NCBI GenBank assembly: GCA_949128115.1
Contig: OX421964.1
Coordinates: 1,302,001 to 1,366,000 of the forward strand
Origin: Anaspis maculata
Taxonomy: Eukaryota > Arthropoda > Insecta > Coleoptera > Scraptiidae
DNA length: 64,000 nucleotides
Direction of reading: 5' to 3'
The notes under the pieces were generated by a model. It worked only from the letters and a program-made list of their open reading frames with translations, had not been told where the DNA came from and did no database searches. A program made the translations under genes and the position numbers. Positions within the stretch are counted from its first letter, which is position 1. Every line of letters begins with the position of its first letter. Below, one piece after another: positions 20,662-31,374 of the stretch.

Positions 20662-21776
20662 TGGTGTTTCGGACGAGACGAGACGAGACGAGATTTTGAT
20701 GATCTCGATAAATCTCGAAAGTAACGATCTCGTCTCGATTTTCCGAGAATCTCGTGTATAAGATCTCGATCTCGATCTCGCCGAGATCTCGACGAGATTA
20801 TCAAAAAAAAAAATAAACAAGAAGGTTTGTTAGAAGACAAATAGATTTTTGTTTAATGAATGAATTTCATATTTAATGTTAATTGAATTTTTTAAAACAT
20901 GAACCTGTGTGTTGATATATTTTATATGTGATTCTGATTGTGATTGACACTTTTGATGTACTTCACCATTTCTTTTTTTATCACCATTGTTGTGTTATGG
21001 AGATATATTTCTCCGATGAACAATAAATTTTATTCCATTCTATTCTATTCCAAGACAAATAAATTTTTGTTAAATGCTATCCCTTAACTAGATTTCTAGG
21101 AAGCTTGTCATTCGAGTCACTTTTGATTCAGACCCTTTTCCAGAATTTATATCCAAAGTTAATTCCGATTCTTGATCCTTCTAACCTGAGCCTTCAGCAT
21201 CAGGGGCCCTCATTTTCCAAAATCGTTCAATAACAAGTAAAGTTATTACTGCGAAACCAAAAGGTTACATTTTTGAGATCACTCTGTAATTGGAGGCGAT
21301 AGACCCAAAATTCCAAAAACCGTCTCGAGGTATGGGAACATAATCTTTCCTGAAACACTTGAAAAAACAAAAACCATTTTCTGTGGATAGGGGGCTATTC
21401 AAACTTTTCGATTTTTGAAGTACCTGATTGAGCGCCGGGTATACCTGATTAATACGAAACACCTACACCAAAAATGGCCTATGACAAGTTGTAGTTTACT
21501 ACGTGATCTAATCAGTAAATATAAAATTATTCAAAATAGTTCACTTATTCAAGAGTTATGACACCTTGAATGCGACTGAAATTTTTTGGTGGCCCACTTC
21601 AATTGGTGTTCAGTTTATTTAGATGGCGCTCTTGGGTTCATCGAGATCTCGACAAGATCTCGACCTGATAGATCTCGTTCTCGACCTTGAAGGTTACAAG
21701 TCATCTCGATCTCGTCTCGAAATCTCGACGAGATCTCGACGAGATCGAGATTTTTCTCGTCTCGTCCGAAACACTA
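20662..21776. mobile_element. hAT-type non-autonomous element with GAGAC-rich ends, 1115 bp
   Basis: Ends TGGTGTTTCGGACGAGACG and, on the reverse strand at the right, TAGTGTTTCGGACGAGACG form inverted repeats, and perfect 8-bp duplications ATTGTGGA lie at 20654-20661 and 21777-21784. The right end fits the hAT terminal pattern TAGTG. The outer ~130 bases on each side are filled with CGAGAC/ATCTCG motifs in both orientations. The inverted copy of the surrounding block at about 45240-45275 lacks the element and shows the empty site. No transposase. Confidence 0.85.
20859..21052 (+). mobile_element. 5'-truncated LINE tail inside the hAT element
   Basis: A ~194 bp fragment ends with an AATAAA signal and a short ATTCT repeat. 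It is bracketed by a 24-base imperfect duplication (AGACAAATAGATTTTTGTTT at 20835-20854, recurring from 21053). That is the signature of target-primed LINE insertion. It inserted after the hAT element, giving a nest within a nest. Confidence 0.65.
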
Positions 21777-22763
21777 ATTGTGGATGGCCCGAAATCACAG
21801 ATTCTCACAGGAATGCTCAGAAATCTCGTAAATATTTTAAGAAATCCACAGAAATCTTCTAAAATCAATGGAAATTCTTCAAAAATCTCTCTATCATCCA
21901 GAGCTCCTGGAAATCTCATTAAATCTTCGAAAATTCTCAGATATCCCGCAGAAATCTCGAGGAATGCATAGAAATTCGGAATCCTCAAAAATTCTCAGAA
22001 ATACCTACAAAATCTTCCACAAACCCTCAGAAATCCCGTAAAAATTTCTGAAAATCCATGGAAATCGCCAAACGATTTTTGAAAATCCCATGCAAATTTT
22101 CAGGATCCCGTGAGAGTTTTCCAAAACTTCTGGAAATTCTCACAAAAATTCTCGGAAATCATGTACAAAACCCTAAAAATTCTTTTAAATCTCGTAAAAA
22201 CCCCTAAAAGTTCTTGAAAATCCTCAGAAATCTCGTAGATAACTATGAAAATCTCAAGAAATCCTCTAGAAATCTTAAAAGGAATCCCATAGAAACCTCA
22301 AGAAATCCCTCAAATTTCTGTAGAAATCTTGAGAAATCTCTCGAATTCCTATGAATTTTAGGAATCCTTAGATATTGAAAAGTTCTCCAAAATCCTGTAG
22401 ACTAATTCGAAAATTTTTATTTATCATATTATACAAATATGCTAAGAACTTTTTCTCTATGAATTTCCATGAATCCAAGAAATCTTGTATAAATCTTAAA
22501 AATATTTGGAAATTCCTCGAATTTTATTAGAAATATTGAGAAATATTCAGCAGTTTTTCAAATTCAATACGAATTTCTTGAAAATTTCTTGAGATTCTTG
22601 AAAATCTTGCGATAGTATTCAGAATTTCCTAAAAATCCAAAACAACTTTTGAGAAATCCTATAGAAAGATTCTAAACTCCATGTAAATTCCCAGTAATTT
22701 TATAAAAATCTTTGGAAATTGCCACGAATCTTGTAGAATCCTTCAGAAATCCCCAAAGTGAAT

Positions 22764-22787
22764 ATAATAATAATAATAATAATAATA
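22764..22787. repeat. (AAT)n microsatellite
   Basis: About eight AAT units adjoin the fold-back element. Together with 23363-23467, which contains an AATAAA on the minus strand, this may be the tail of a minus-strand LINE fragment split by the fold-back. Comparison with the clean copies at 24633 and ~44160 shows that everything from about 22769 to 23467 is inserted. Confidence 0.5.
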
Positions 22788-23360
22788 ACGTATGGTCCGA
22801 AAGTTTTGGGAAATAGTTTTGAGCTAATAACTTTTTCTGAATAGTCTTTATTTTCGTACTTGATAGTGCATAAATTAACATCATATATAACACTAACAAA
22901 TTCATATTCAACATATTGAAAATGGACCATTATCTTCGATGGATCTCAATTATCTTCTGCCATGTTCCATGATTTTCTGTATCAATTTGTCAAATTCGAA
23001 AATCTCTAATGTTATTGAAAAATGTGACGCCGTAATTGGTCTTCATTCGCAGCTTCCCATCCCTTGTCGTATACTATCCTACTCAATACTTACCAAAAAT
23101 CTTATATTGGTCGAGCTGGCGGTACATTGGGAGGCAGGAGCTCTGAGAAATTAATCCTGCTGTTGTCCAGAGAATGATCGAACATGGCAGAAGAAAACCG
23201 AGAGCCATCAAAGATAATGGCCCATCTTCAAAATGTTGAATACGAATTTGAAATTGTACAAGATGACGCTAGTTTTTGCAATATTAAGTTACGAAATTGA
23301 AACTATCAATAAAAAGTTATTAGCTTTTAAAAAAATTCCCAAAACTTTCGGACCATACGT
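22788..23360. mobile_element. Fold-back element with ~160-bp inverted repeats, mariner-like TA target
   Basis: ACGTATGGTCCGAAAGTTTT at the left pairs with its reverse complement at the right end, and the match continues with mismatches for about 160 bases on each side (to ~22950 and from ~23200). TA flanks both ends. The GGTCCGAAAGTTTTGGGAA tip resembles mariner ends. The ~250-bp centre has no recognisable transposase. Confidence 0.65.
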
Positions 23361-25066
23361 TAATATAGGCCTTTATTTGTGGCGGAGTTCAGTTTGGAGC
23401 CTAAGCTTCAGCTGTTCTTACACACAACCACCCGCAATATCCAATCAGAATATAAAATATACATATATGCGGTACTAAATAAGAAAAATAATCTCAAAAA
23501 TCTCTAGGAATCTTGAAAACACTAGTGATTCCAGAAAAAACTTCACTCTAGCTCATAGATCTATTGAAATCCTTGATCCAAAAACTGTCAAGGAATTGTC
23601 ATGGATCCTGGGAAATCCTTAAGAAATCCCTGTGAAGAATCTTCAGAAAAGCTCAAAAATCTTGAAGAAATCTCCAGATATCCTTGGACATTCCGCAGAA
23701 ATATTCGGAAATCCCTAGGAATTCTGGACAAATCTTGAAGAATCCTTAGATTTGTCGTAGAAATCTTCAGAAATCCCTATAAATCTCTACAGGAAGTTTC
23801 GAAAATCTCGTCAACACCTTTGGGAATTATGTAGAGGTCTTTAGATATGCCTAGAAATTTGTCAAGGACCTCATCAATTTTTATCAAATCCCGAGAAATT
23901 TTGAGAAATCCATAGAAATTTTTTTGATTTCCTCAAAATAATTCGAAATTTTTGACAAAATCTCGTAGACATTTTTGTAAATCCCAAAAATTTCCAAAAG
24001 TTCATACGTCTTTAACAATCCCAAAGAGCCTGTTCAGAACCTTTCAGAAATTTCTGGAAAATCCTTAGAAATCCAGTAGAAATCTGCAAAAAACAATGGA
24101 AGTCTACAGAAATACCAAGCAATTTTCAGAAATCTCATACGAGTCATTGGTAATCCGTAGATATCCAGCAGAAATGTTCAAAAATCTCTAATTATAGTCT
24201 AGGAATCTTCAAAAAGTTTCTAGAAATCCCTAAAAGTACTCGAAAATCTTTGGAAATCTCGTGGAAAACTATTGAAAAAAAAAACAAGAAATCTTCTAGA
24301 TATCTTAGAAGTAATCCCGTAGAGACCTTGGGAATTCCTCACTATGAATTTCCACGAATCCAAGAAATTTTGTATGAATCTTTAAAAATCTTCAGATTCC
24401 CCGAAATATCTTGAAAATGCTTAGGAATCTCCAGCAGTTTTTGAAGTTCAATACGAATTTCTCGGAAATTCCTAAACATTCTTGGAAACCTTGCGATAAT
24501 ATTCAGAGAATCCTGAAAATCCCAAACAACTTCTCAGAAATCCTATAGAAAGATTTTAAACTCTATAAATTCCCAGTACTCCATGAAAATCTTTGTAAAT
24601 TGCAACAAATCTTGTAGAATCAAGAAATCCACAAAGTGAATATGCGATCCTTGATAAGCAAAATAATATCAAAACTCCCTAGAATCTTGAAGACACTAGA
24701 AATTCTATAAAATCTTTACTCTAGTCCATAGATCTATAGAGATCTTCAATCCCAGAACTGCCAAGGAACTCTCATGAATCCTTGGAAATTACTAGAAACC
24801 CTGTGAAAAATATTTAGGAAACTTCATTCTCAAACTGTGAAAATTTTGCAGAAATCTCCAGAAATCCTTGGACATTCCGTAGAAATTTCGGAAATCCTAA
24901 AAAATTCTGAAGGAATATTCAAGAATCTTCAGAAATACCCAGAAATTTCTTCAGGAATTCTCAAAAATCTCGTAAACTTCATTGGGAATTATGTATAAAT
25001 CTTTAGAAATGCCTATAAATTTGTCAAAGACCTCATCAAATTTTTTGAAATCCCTAGAATTTCATA

Positions 25067-26790
25067 TAGTGGACGTGGTAGGAAAAAACAAGTTGCAAAT
25101 TATGATAAAGGCAAACCCTTTTGCAGGATCGTAACTAAGACTTGAATGAACGATTTGACCCGCAGTGCTTTTATTTTCGTCCCTTAGGATTTGAATAGCG
25201 CCCCTTTTTCAAAATGGCGGATTCTATCTAGGGGCAGAAGGTATCGAATGGCCTGGTGATGTCCAGCTTTGTTAAAATATATGGAGCTATGTCTCGATCG
25301 ATTTCTGGGACATCAAATACTTTTTAAAAAAATGGTGGAGCATTGACATCTGTCGCAGGCAAATTTGGTGGAGGCGCCAAAATGAATTTGGTACGGTCAT
25401 AAGAAAATTGCTGTAACATTTTTATTTTTCAACCGATTTTTACACAAGGTATCTCATTTTGTAGAAAAGTAAATTCTTCTTGTTATCTGACACCTTTCAT
25501 GAAAAAAGGCATTGAGGAATGTTGAAGAAAAAAATTAAAAATAATTTAAGAAAAAAAGTTTTTTTTAATTTTTTTATTTCAATGAAAATTGCCTTATTTG
25601 TAGATTTTGATGTGCCTTTTCTAAATTTGCACTTTTCCGATTGATATCTTTGCAGTGCGTACCGCCATGTTGAAAAAATGATATCTGAAGAGAAGTTTTT
25701 GACAATAACTAAATTTAAGTCCATGCGAGATTGAAATGTTTATGGACGTATGAAAGTACATTCAATTCTCCACGATTTGACACTTGAACCATCTCTGTGC
25801 GACTCGGGGTTCTTGAGCTAAAGCTTCCGGAAGTATCAATTTTCGGTGTTAATTAGTGACCGCGCCTACCAGATATCATCACCATGTCTTATTCAAATTA
25901 CCCAACGATCACGCGTCGTCATTTATCTCAAATCATGAACATTGGTGGACCTGGCACAGCCCCAAGAGGTGATTTTTAATTCTTTTGGAACCAAAAATTG
26001 ATACTTCCAGGAGGTCTAGCTCAAGAACCGTGAGTCGCAGAGAGCTGGTTCAGATGTCAAACTGTGGAGGATTGAATGCGCTTTCACATGTATATAAACA
26101 TTTCAATGTCACAAGGGCCAAAATCAATATATTGTCAAAAAATTCTTTTCAGACATCATTTTTTCAATATGGCGGCGCGTACTGCAAAGATATGAGTCAG
26201 AAAAATGCAAGATTGGAAAGGGCACATCAAAGTCTACAAATAGGGCCAATTGCATGAAAATAAAAAAATGTTGAAAAAAAATTTTTTTTAATTTTTTTTT
26301 TAATTTTTTTTCCAACATTCTACAACGTCTTTTGTCAATGGAAGGTATAAGGTGACAAGAAGAATTCACTTTTTCACATAATGAAATGTCTTGTGTTGAA
26401 ATCCGTTGCAAAATAAAATTGTTACAGCAATTTTCTTATGGCAGTAGTAAATTCCTTTTGGCGCCTCCACCAAATTTGCCTGCGGTAGATGGCAATGTTC
26501 CACCATTTTTTTAATTAGTGTTTGATGTCCCAGACACCGATTGAGACATAGCTCCATATATTTTAACGAAGCTGGACATCACTAGGCTATTTGATATCTT
26601 CTGCCCCTAGATAAAATCCGCCATTTTGAAAACGGGGCGCTATTCAAATCCTAAGGGACGAAAAGAAAAGCATTGCGGGTCAAATCGTTCATTTAGGTCT
26701 CAGTTGTAACCCTGCCAAGTGGTTTGCCTTTATCATCATTATCGTCATTTGCAAGTCAAATTCCCTATTTCGGTTGTACCACGTCCACTA
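25067..26790. mobile_element. 1.7-kb fold-back element, almost wholly palindromic
   Basis: TAGTGGACGTGGTA at the left end is the reverse complement of the right end. The arms match over about 790-800 bases each (25067-~25855 and ~25988-26790), leaving a ~130-base loop. ATA at 25064-25066 and 26791-26793 is a likely 3-bp duplication. The arms differ by scattered substitutions, so the two halves have aged separately. No transposase is visible; the open frames in the two arms mirror each other. Confidence 0.75.
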
Positions 26791-26889
26791 ATACAAACCT
26801 TCATAGATTCCTAAAAATCCTGAGAAATTTTGAGAAATCCATAGAAATTTTTGGATTTCCTCAAAATAAATCGAAATCTTCGACAAAAT

Positions 26890-27119
26890 GAGCCCATGTA
26901 AGTCACGATTTTGAGTTTTTCGATTTTTGACATATTCAGAATCTCCTTCTCTTGCTCTATTTTGAGGCATAGAATTAAAAACGCAGCACTTTTTGCAAAA
27001 CAATTGCACGCCTCCGCTTCCCTGCCTCGCTGTACATTCAAATGGGATCTTCTAACTTCTCAGGGCCATATCTCAAAATGATGTTTTATGACTTACACCA
27101 TTCTGGTTTTGACCGGCTC
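26890..27119. mobile_element. Short MITE-like insertion, 230 bp
   Basis: Comparison with the paralogous segment near 23955 shows an uninterrupted GACAAAATCTCGTAGAC where this copy has 230 extra bases. The insert begins GAGCC and ends GGCTC and has inverted subterminal TGTAAGTCA and CATTTTGAG motifs. AAAT at 26886-26889 and 27120-27123 is a candidate target duplication. Confidence 0.55.
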
Positions 27120-28600
27120 AAATCTCGTAGACATTTTTGTAAATCCCTGGAAATATCGCAAAAATTTCCAAAAATTCATACGTCCTTAACAATCCCAAAG
27201 AGTCTGTTCAGAACCTTCCAGAAATTTCGGGGAAATCCTCAAAAATCCAGTAGAAATCTGAAAAAATCAGTGGAAGTCCACAGAAATACCGAGCAATTTT
27301 CAGAAATCTCATACGAGTCATTGGTAATCCGTAGATATCCAGCAGAAATGTTCAAAAATCCCTAAAAATAGTCTGGGAATCTTCAAAAATCCTCTTCGGA
27401 GTTTTTAGAATATCCCATAGTTTTGAAAACAAACTTAGTCGAAAGAAGGAGTTAAACTGGAAGTTGAACGAAAATTCTCAAAAATTTCTCGCAGAAATCT
27501 CTATAAGCTATCAAAAAATCTGTAGAAATATTCAGAAATCTGTAATGAACTGTGAAGATTTGTAGAAACCTCTGAAAATCTTGTAGACATTTTTAGAACT
27601 CCCTGGAATTTCCTAAAATCCTTAGAAATCCCGTAGAAATCCCCAGTGATCTCTGAAGGTCTTTAAAATTTCCATAGCAATCTTGAAAACCCCAGCAATT
27701 CCATACAGATCTTCATATTGCCTATAGAACAGTCGAACACAATAGAAATCACAGACACGACATCTTCAATCTCAGAACTCCCTGCACATTTTCAGAAATC
27801 TTTAAAAATCCCTAGTTACCCGGTGAAAATCTTTGGAAAATCTTAAAGATCTTGTAGAAATCTTCAGAAATCCTTACAAACGTAGAAAAATCCAGAAATC
27901 CTCAGATATCCAGAACAAATCATCAGGAATCCGTAGAGATCCCGTAGAAATGTGCAGAGATCCCTAGAAACTTCAACGGGAATTCTCAGAAATTTCGTAC
28001 ATATCTTCAGTACTCCTGCAGAAATCTTCAGAGATCTCTAAAAATTCTTCAAAGAATCCTTGGGAATGCACTACAAATCTTTATGAATTCCTTGAAATTT
28101 TATAGAAATAATTGAGATATCCTTAGAAATTTTTGGGAATCCTCAACACTTTTTGTAAACTCTTCTAAAACGAGCTCCAAAATCTTGTGGGGATCTTTGG
28201 AAATTCCTGGAAACTCAGAAATCTCCAAAAATTGATAGAAATTTTCAGAAATCGTTGAGCATTTTCAAAATCCCGTACGAATCGTTGAAAATTTCTAGAT
28301 AGGTATCCCGTACAAATCCCAACAAATCGCTGGGAGTTTTTGGAAATCTTGTAGAAATATCTAGAAATACCACAAAAATCTCTAGATGTCACGTAGAATC
28401 TTTAGAACTGCTTAGAAATTCTCAGAAATCCTTGAATACCTCATAGAGGCGTTTTGTAGTCTCTAGAAACCGTAGAAAAATTAAGGGATCCTTGAAAATT
28501 ATCGGTAATCTTCAGAAAGCTTCGAAATCCCTAGAATTGAAGTAGACATCCCTAGAAATCCCATAGAAAATTCTGGAAATCCTTATTAATCCTCAGAAGA

Positions 28601-31074
28601 ATTGGTTATGAAAGAATAAGTGAATTACGTAACTTACAATGTTATTCAAGTAATTCATAAAAACAGTTCGTATAGATTGCAGGAGATCGCCGGTAACTCA
28701 TGAAATTATCGGAAGTTTCGTATAAATTACAAAAATTACATAAATTTGATTATTCACATAAATGACGCACGATTTCAATTGCTTGGTAATTTAACGGTTA
28801 TTCTACAGTAATTGATGTAACTCACAAATTGAAAAATTACAATTTACATCCGTGCTTATTCCGCGAACTGCGAGGCCAATTCAGGTGAATTCTTCAGATA
28901 ATCAGAACTTGAGCAATCTGAAAGTCTCGGCAACTCTCTGTCCGCATCGTCCAGCTGTTAGCTATTGTATCTTTTCCGATGGCGAAGTCGCCCTTGGGAC
29001 GCAGATTAATCGCGAATATTTAAAGAGTCGAGTTAAAGGTCGGGGGGGATCTGGAAAACTTGACGCTGAAATGATTGCAAATTTCCAATGTCCTAATTAA
29101 AACCGAAATGAGTTCCTCGAAGAAAAACGTCAGCATCCGGCGTCGTTGAAGATATCTTTCATCTCGAGTGGGGAGCTCAAATTAAAAAAGTTGAATATTT
29201 AATTTTTTATTTTCCAATCAATCTGTTTTTATAATCGGCTCTGTTTGGTCTGATCTTGTGACCGTACTGAGATTAGAACAAGTACGAGGGGCAAACCGCT
29301 GGGGAAGTCTGGTGTACATGCTGGAGGAAGTCCAGGGGAAGTCCGGGGAAGTCCGGGGAAAGTCCGGGTGAAGTCCAAGGAAGTCCAAAGGAAGTCCGGG
29401 GGAAATCTTTAAGAGGGGGAAGTCTGGTGTACAGAATTTGACCAGCGGTTTGCCCCTCGAACAATTATTCCTGAAAATATCAGAGCACGACTATGTTACG
29501 TCTTAGCTGTTCAAGCCTGATGCACAAACAGTATTTCAATCCATTCAGTGACGTAAGGTATGCTTCCGCAACTCGTTGAAGAGCCGTAACGACTTGAGAA
29601 CTATGAAATCATCACCGCAGAGTGGAATATTTGGAGTGGGCAGCACCGACTGTGGTAGTAAGATAAAAAGACCGGCAAGCTTCCAATATCCACTACCTCC
29701 AATAGAAGAAATATTTTCTAAAATGTCGAAATGCTCAGTTTTCATTAGGATAGATGACGCGTGATAAATGAATAGATAAATAAATAGTTTGGTGATGCTT
29801 GAGAATGATTATCATCAAACTACCACGTCTGTCTCTAAAACGTTTTGTGCATCAGTACTACAAAGGAACCGAGAAACGCTAATTTGAACTAATTTTAACC
29901 AGCAAAGTCGTTGTTTGAATTTCAGTTTCATTGCTGCGACATAATAGAAGCGCTCTAGCGAAAACAACCGAACAAATTTCGAAAACCATCTCGTTTTTCT
30001 ATATATACAAAGCGCGACGTGTAAGACCCAGGTTATTAAAGTTCCGGTCGTCTGTGACACCGAACCCGCATACTGCATGAATAAAACCCAATTTTACAAA
30101 GCTGTCGTCTACAACTCCACATCCAATTATTCCGGTCACATACAATTTTATAACAAGAGCTGCGAAAGATCCCCGTATATATACCTAAAGGAGCTTTATT
30201 ATTTATTCGCGAGACGCCCTGTTTTATAAAATAAACGCAATTCACCCTTGTGTGTCTATAGTAGGGTATAGGGCCCGATAGAAGTAAATTATTACACATT
30301 CAAAACCCGGAAGCCAGAAATTAAATTAGGTGTGTACCTTTTCCTTTCGAAGCTATCTCTTTTCGGGCACACTATAGATATATACTGGAACGGAAAGAAA
30401 GAAGCAGAAGCGTTCACTTTGAGGTCAATACATATTACATGGTTATATGGGATGACACAGGGAAGTTGGTGCAAACAGAGCGGGGCACGTTCGGATCGGC
30501 TCCGCCCGGCCGAACTTTTGCCCCTTGCGACATAAATCAAGTTTGAGACGTATACCTGGTGCAGATTGAAAATTTGACGGCGGTCGATACTGGAAAGTTT
30601 CATCGTCAGGTTGGTGAGATGACGGTGGAGGGTTTTTATCGCTTGTTTTAATTCCGGAGCTGTCGTTTCCGAATTCATCAGACCTGGTCAAGATCAACAA
30701 TGAGCTGGTTTCTACCGGACACATGTGCTCTGATTTCTGGAAGAGAATGGTTTTTCAGTTTCCCAACTTTATACTACTAGGGTTTCAATTAATGTTGCTG
30801 ACAGCTAACGTGAATCTAATACACAACTTCATTTGGAAAGGGAAAGACAATCTGCACATGAACAAAGTCATCCTACTCTGGTTCTCCAGTGCAGTACCTA
30901 CACCAAAATCTTTTTATTGTTGGTGCGTTAATAAAACGTATTTGTTGTCATTCTCTCAACGAAAGTTTCCCCATTGACTACATAAAAAATCGTCGTCATG
31001 TCTGTCGCAGGACTACTCATCGTTGCATTCCTCCTGCAACGTCCTTGGGAATAATTCTTTTTGCCGAATTGGTT
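28601..31074. other. Unassigned sequence with one small MITE
   Basis: No gene recognised. Open frames at 28852-29100 (+), 29815-30078 (-) and 30292-30678 (-, 128 codons starting at an ATG) have no known motif. Confidence 0.4.
29285..29459. mobile_element. 175-bp MITE with an internal 'aagtccgggg' tandem repeat
   Basis: The ends CGAGGGGCAAACCGCTGG and its exact reverse complement bracket a core of repeated GAAGTCCGGG units and a GGGGAAGTCTGGTGTACA motif at both sides. Flanks AACAAGTA (29277-29284) and AACAATTA (29460-29467) are an 8-bp duplication with one mismatch. Confidence 0.7.
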
Positions 31075-31115
31075 TCTAATCCATGCAGTAGTTTTGGGGT
31101 TGAATCTTCAAGTGT

Positions 31116-31302
31116 CTAGACGAAACGTTCGAAAGTGCCAACGAACGGTTCTGCCTGCCCATTTGACTGAGGATGGGAAGGTGCAGTACGGCAGAAGTTC
31201 ACTCCATTTGACACGTGCAAAAGGTCCAGAAACTCATCTGAAGGGAACTGTGTTCCATTATCTGATGCAATAGCTTGGGAAAGCCCGAATCTGACTAAAA
31301 CT
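31116..31302 (-). pseudogene. gypsy integrase catalytic-core fragment
   Basis: The minus-strand frame, bounded by stops, contains RFGLSQAIASDNGTQF followed by TAPSHPQSNGQAEPF. This is the Asp and Glu region of a Ty3/gypsy integrase. Spacing between the catalytic Asp (SDNG, 31256-31267) and Glu (in GQAE) is normal. The first Asp and everything upstream are lost. It differs from the gypsy relic at the left end of the window, whose integrase is off the window, so identity with that family cannot be tested. Confidence 0.75.
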
Positions 31303-31374
31303 CAACTCAAAATGATGATAGTCTGTTTCGGAATGAAGGCGCGTTCAGCCTGAATCAGAAATTCCAAGCCACAC

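Larger units (their letters stand above)
20505..28600 (+). repeat. Large degenerate tandem block A ('agaaatcc' array with higher-order repeats)
   Basis: After a ~140 bp non-tandem head (20505-20661, continuing after the hAT insert at 21777) the block consists of short diverged units of the form AGAAATCCC/AGAAATCTT. Longer segments repeat: the stretch at about 22420-22765 recurs at 24330-24655, and that at 23500-24400 recurs at 24675-25060 plus 26800-27400, giving higher-order units of ~1.2-1.9 kb. The same head and body are found inverted at 42130-45410. Insertions interrupt it at 20662, 22769, 25067 and 26890. Long open frames within it come from a unit length divisible by three and are not genes. 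Confidence 0.8.

Noticed and set aside
27042..27365. 107-codon ORF and similar frames in the agaaatcc and cagcaa arrays
   Set aside because: The unit lengths are multiples of three, so long frames arise by repetition. The peptides are low-complexity and differ between copies.
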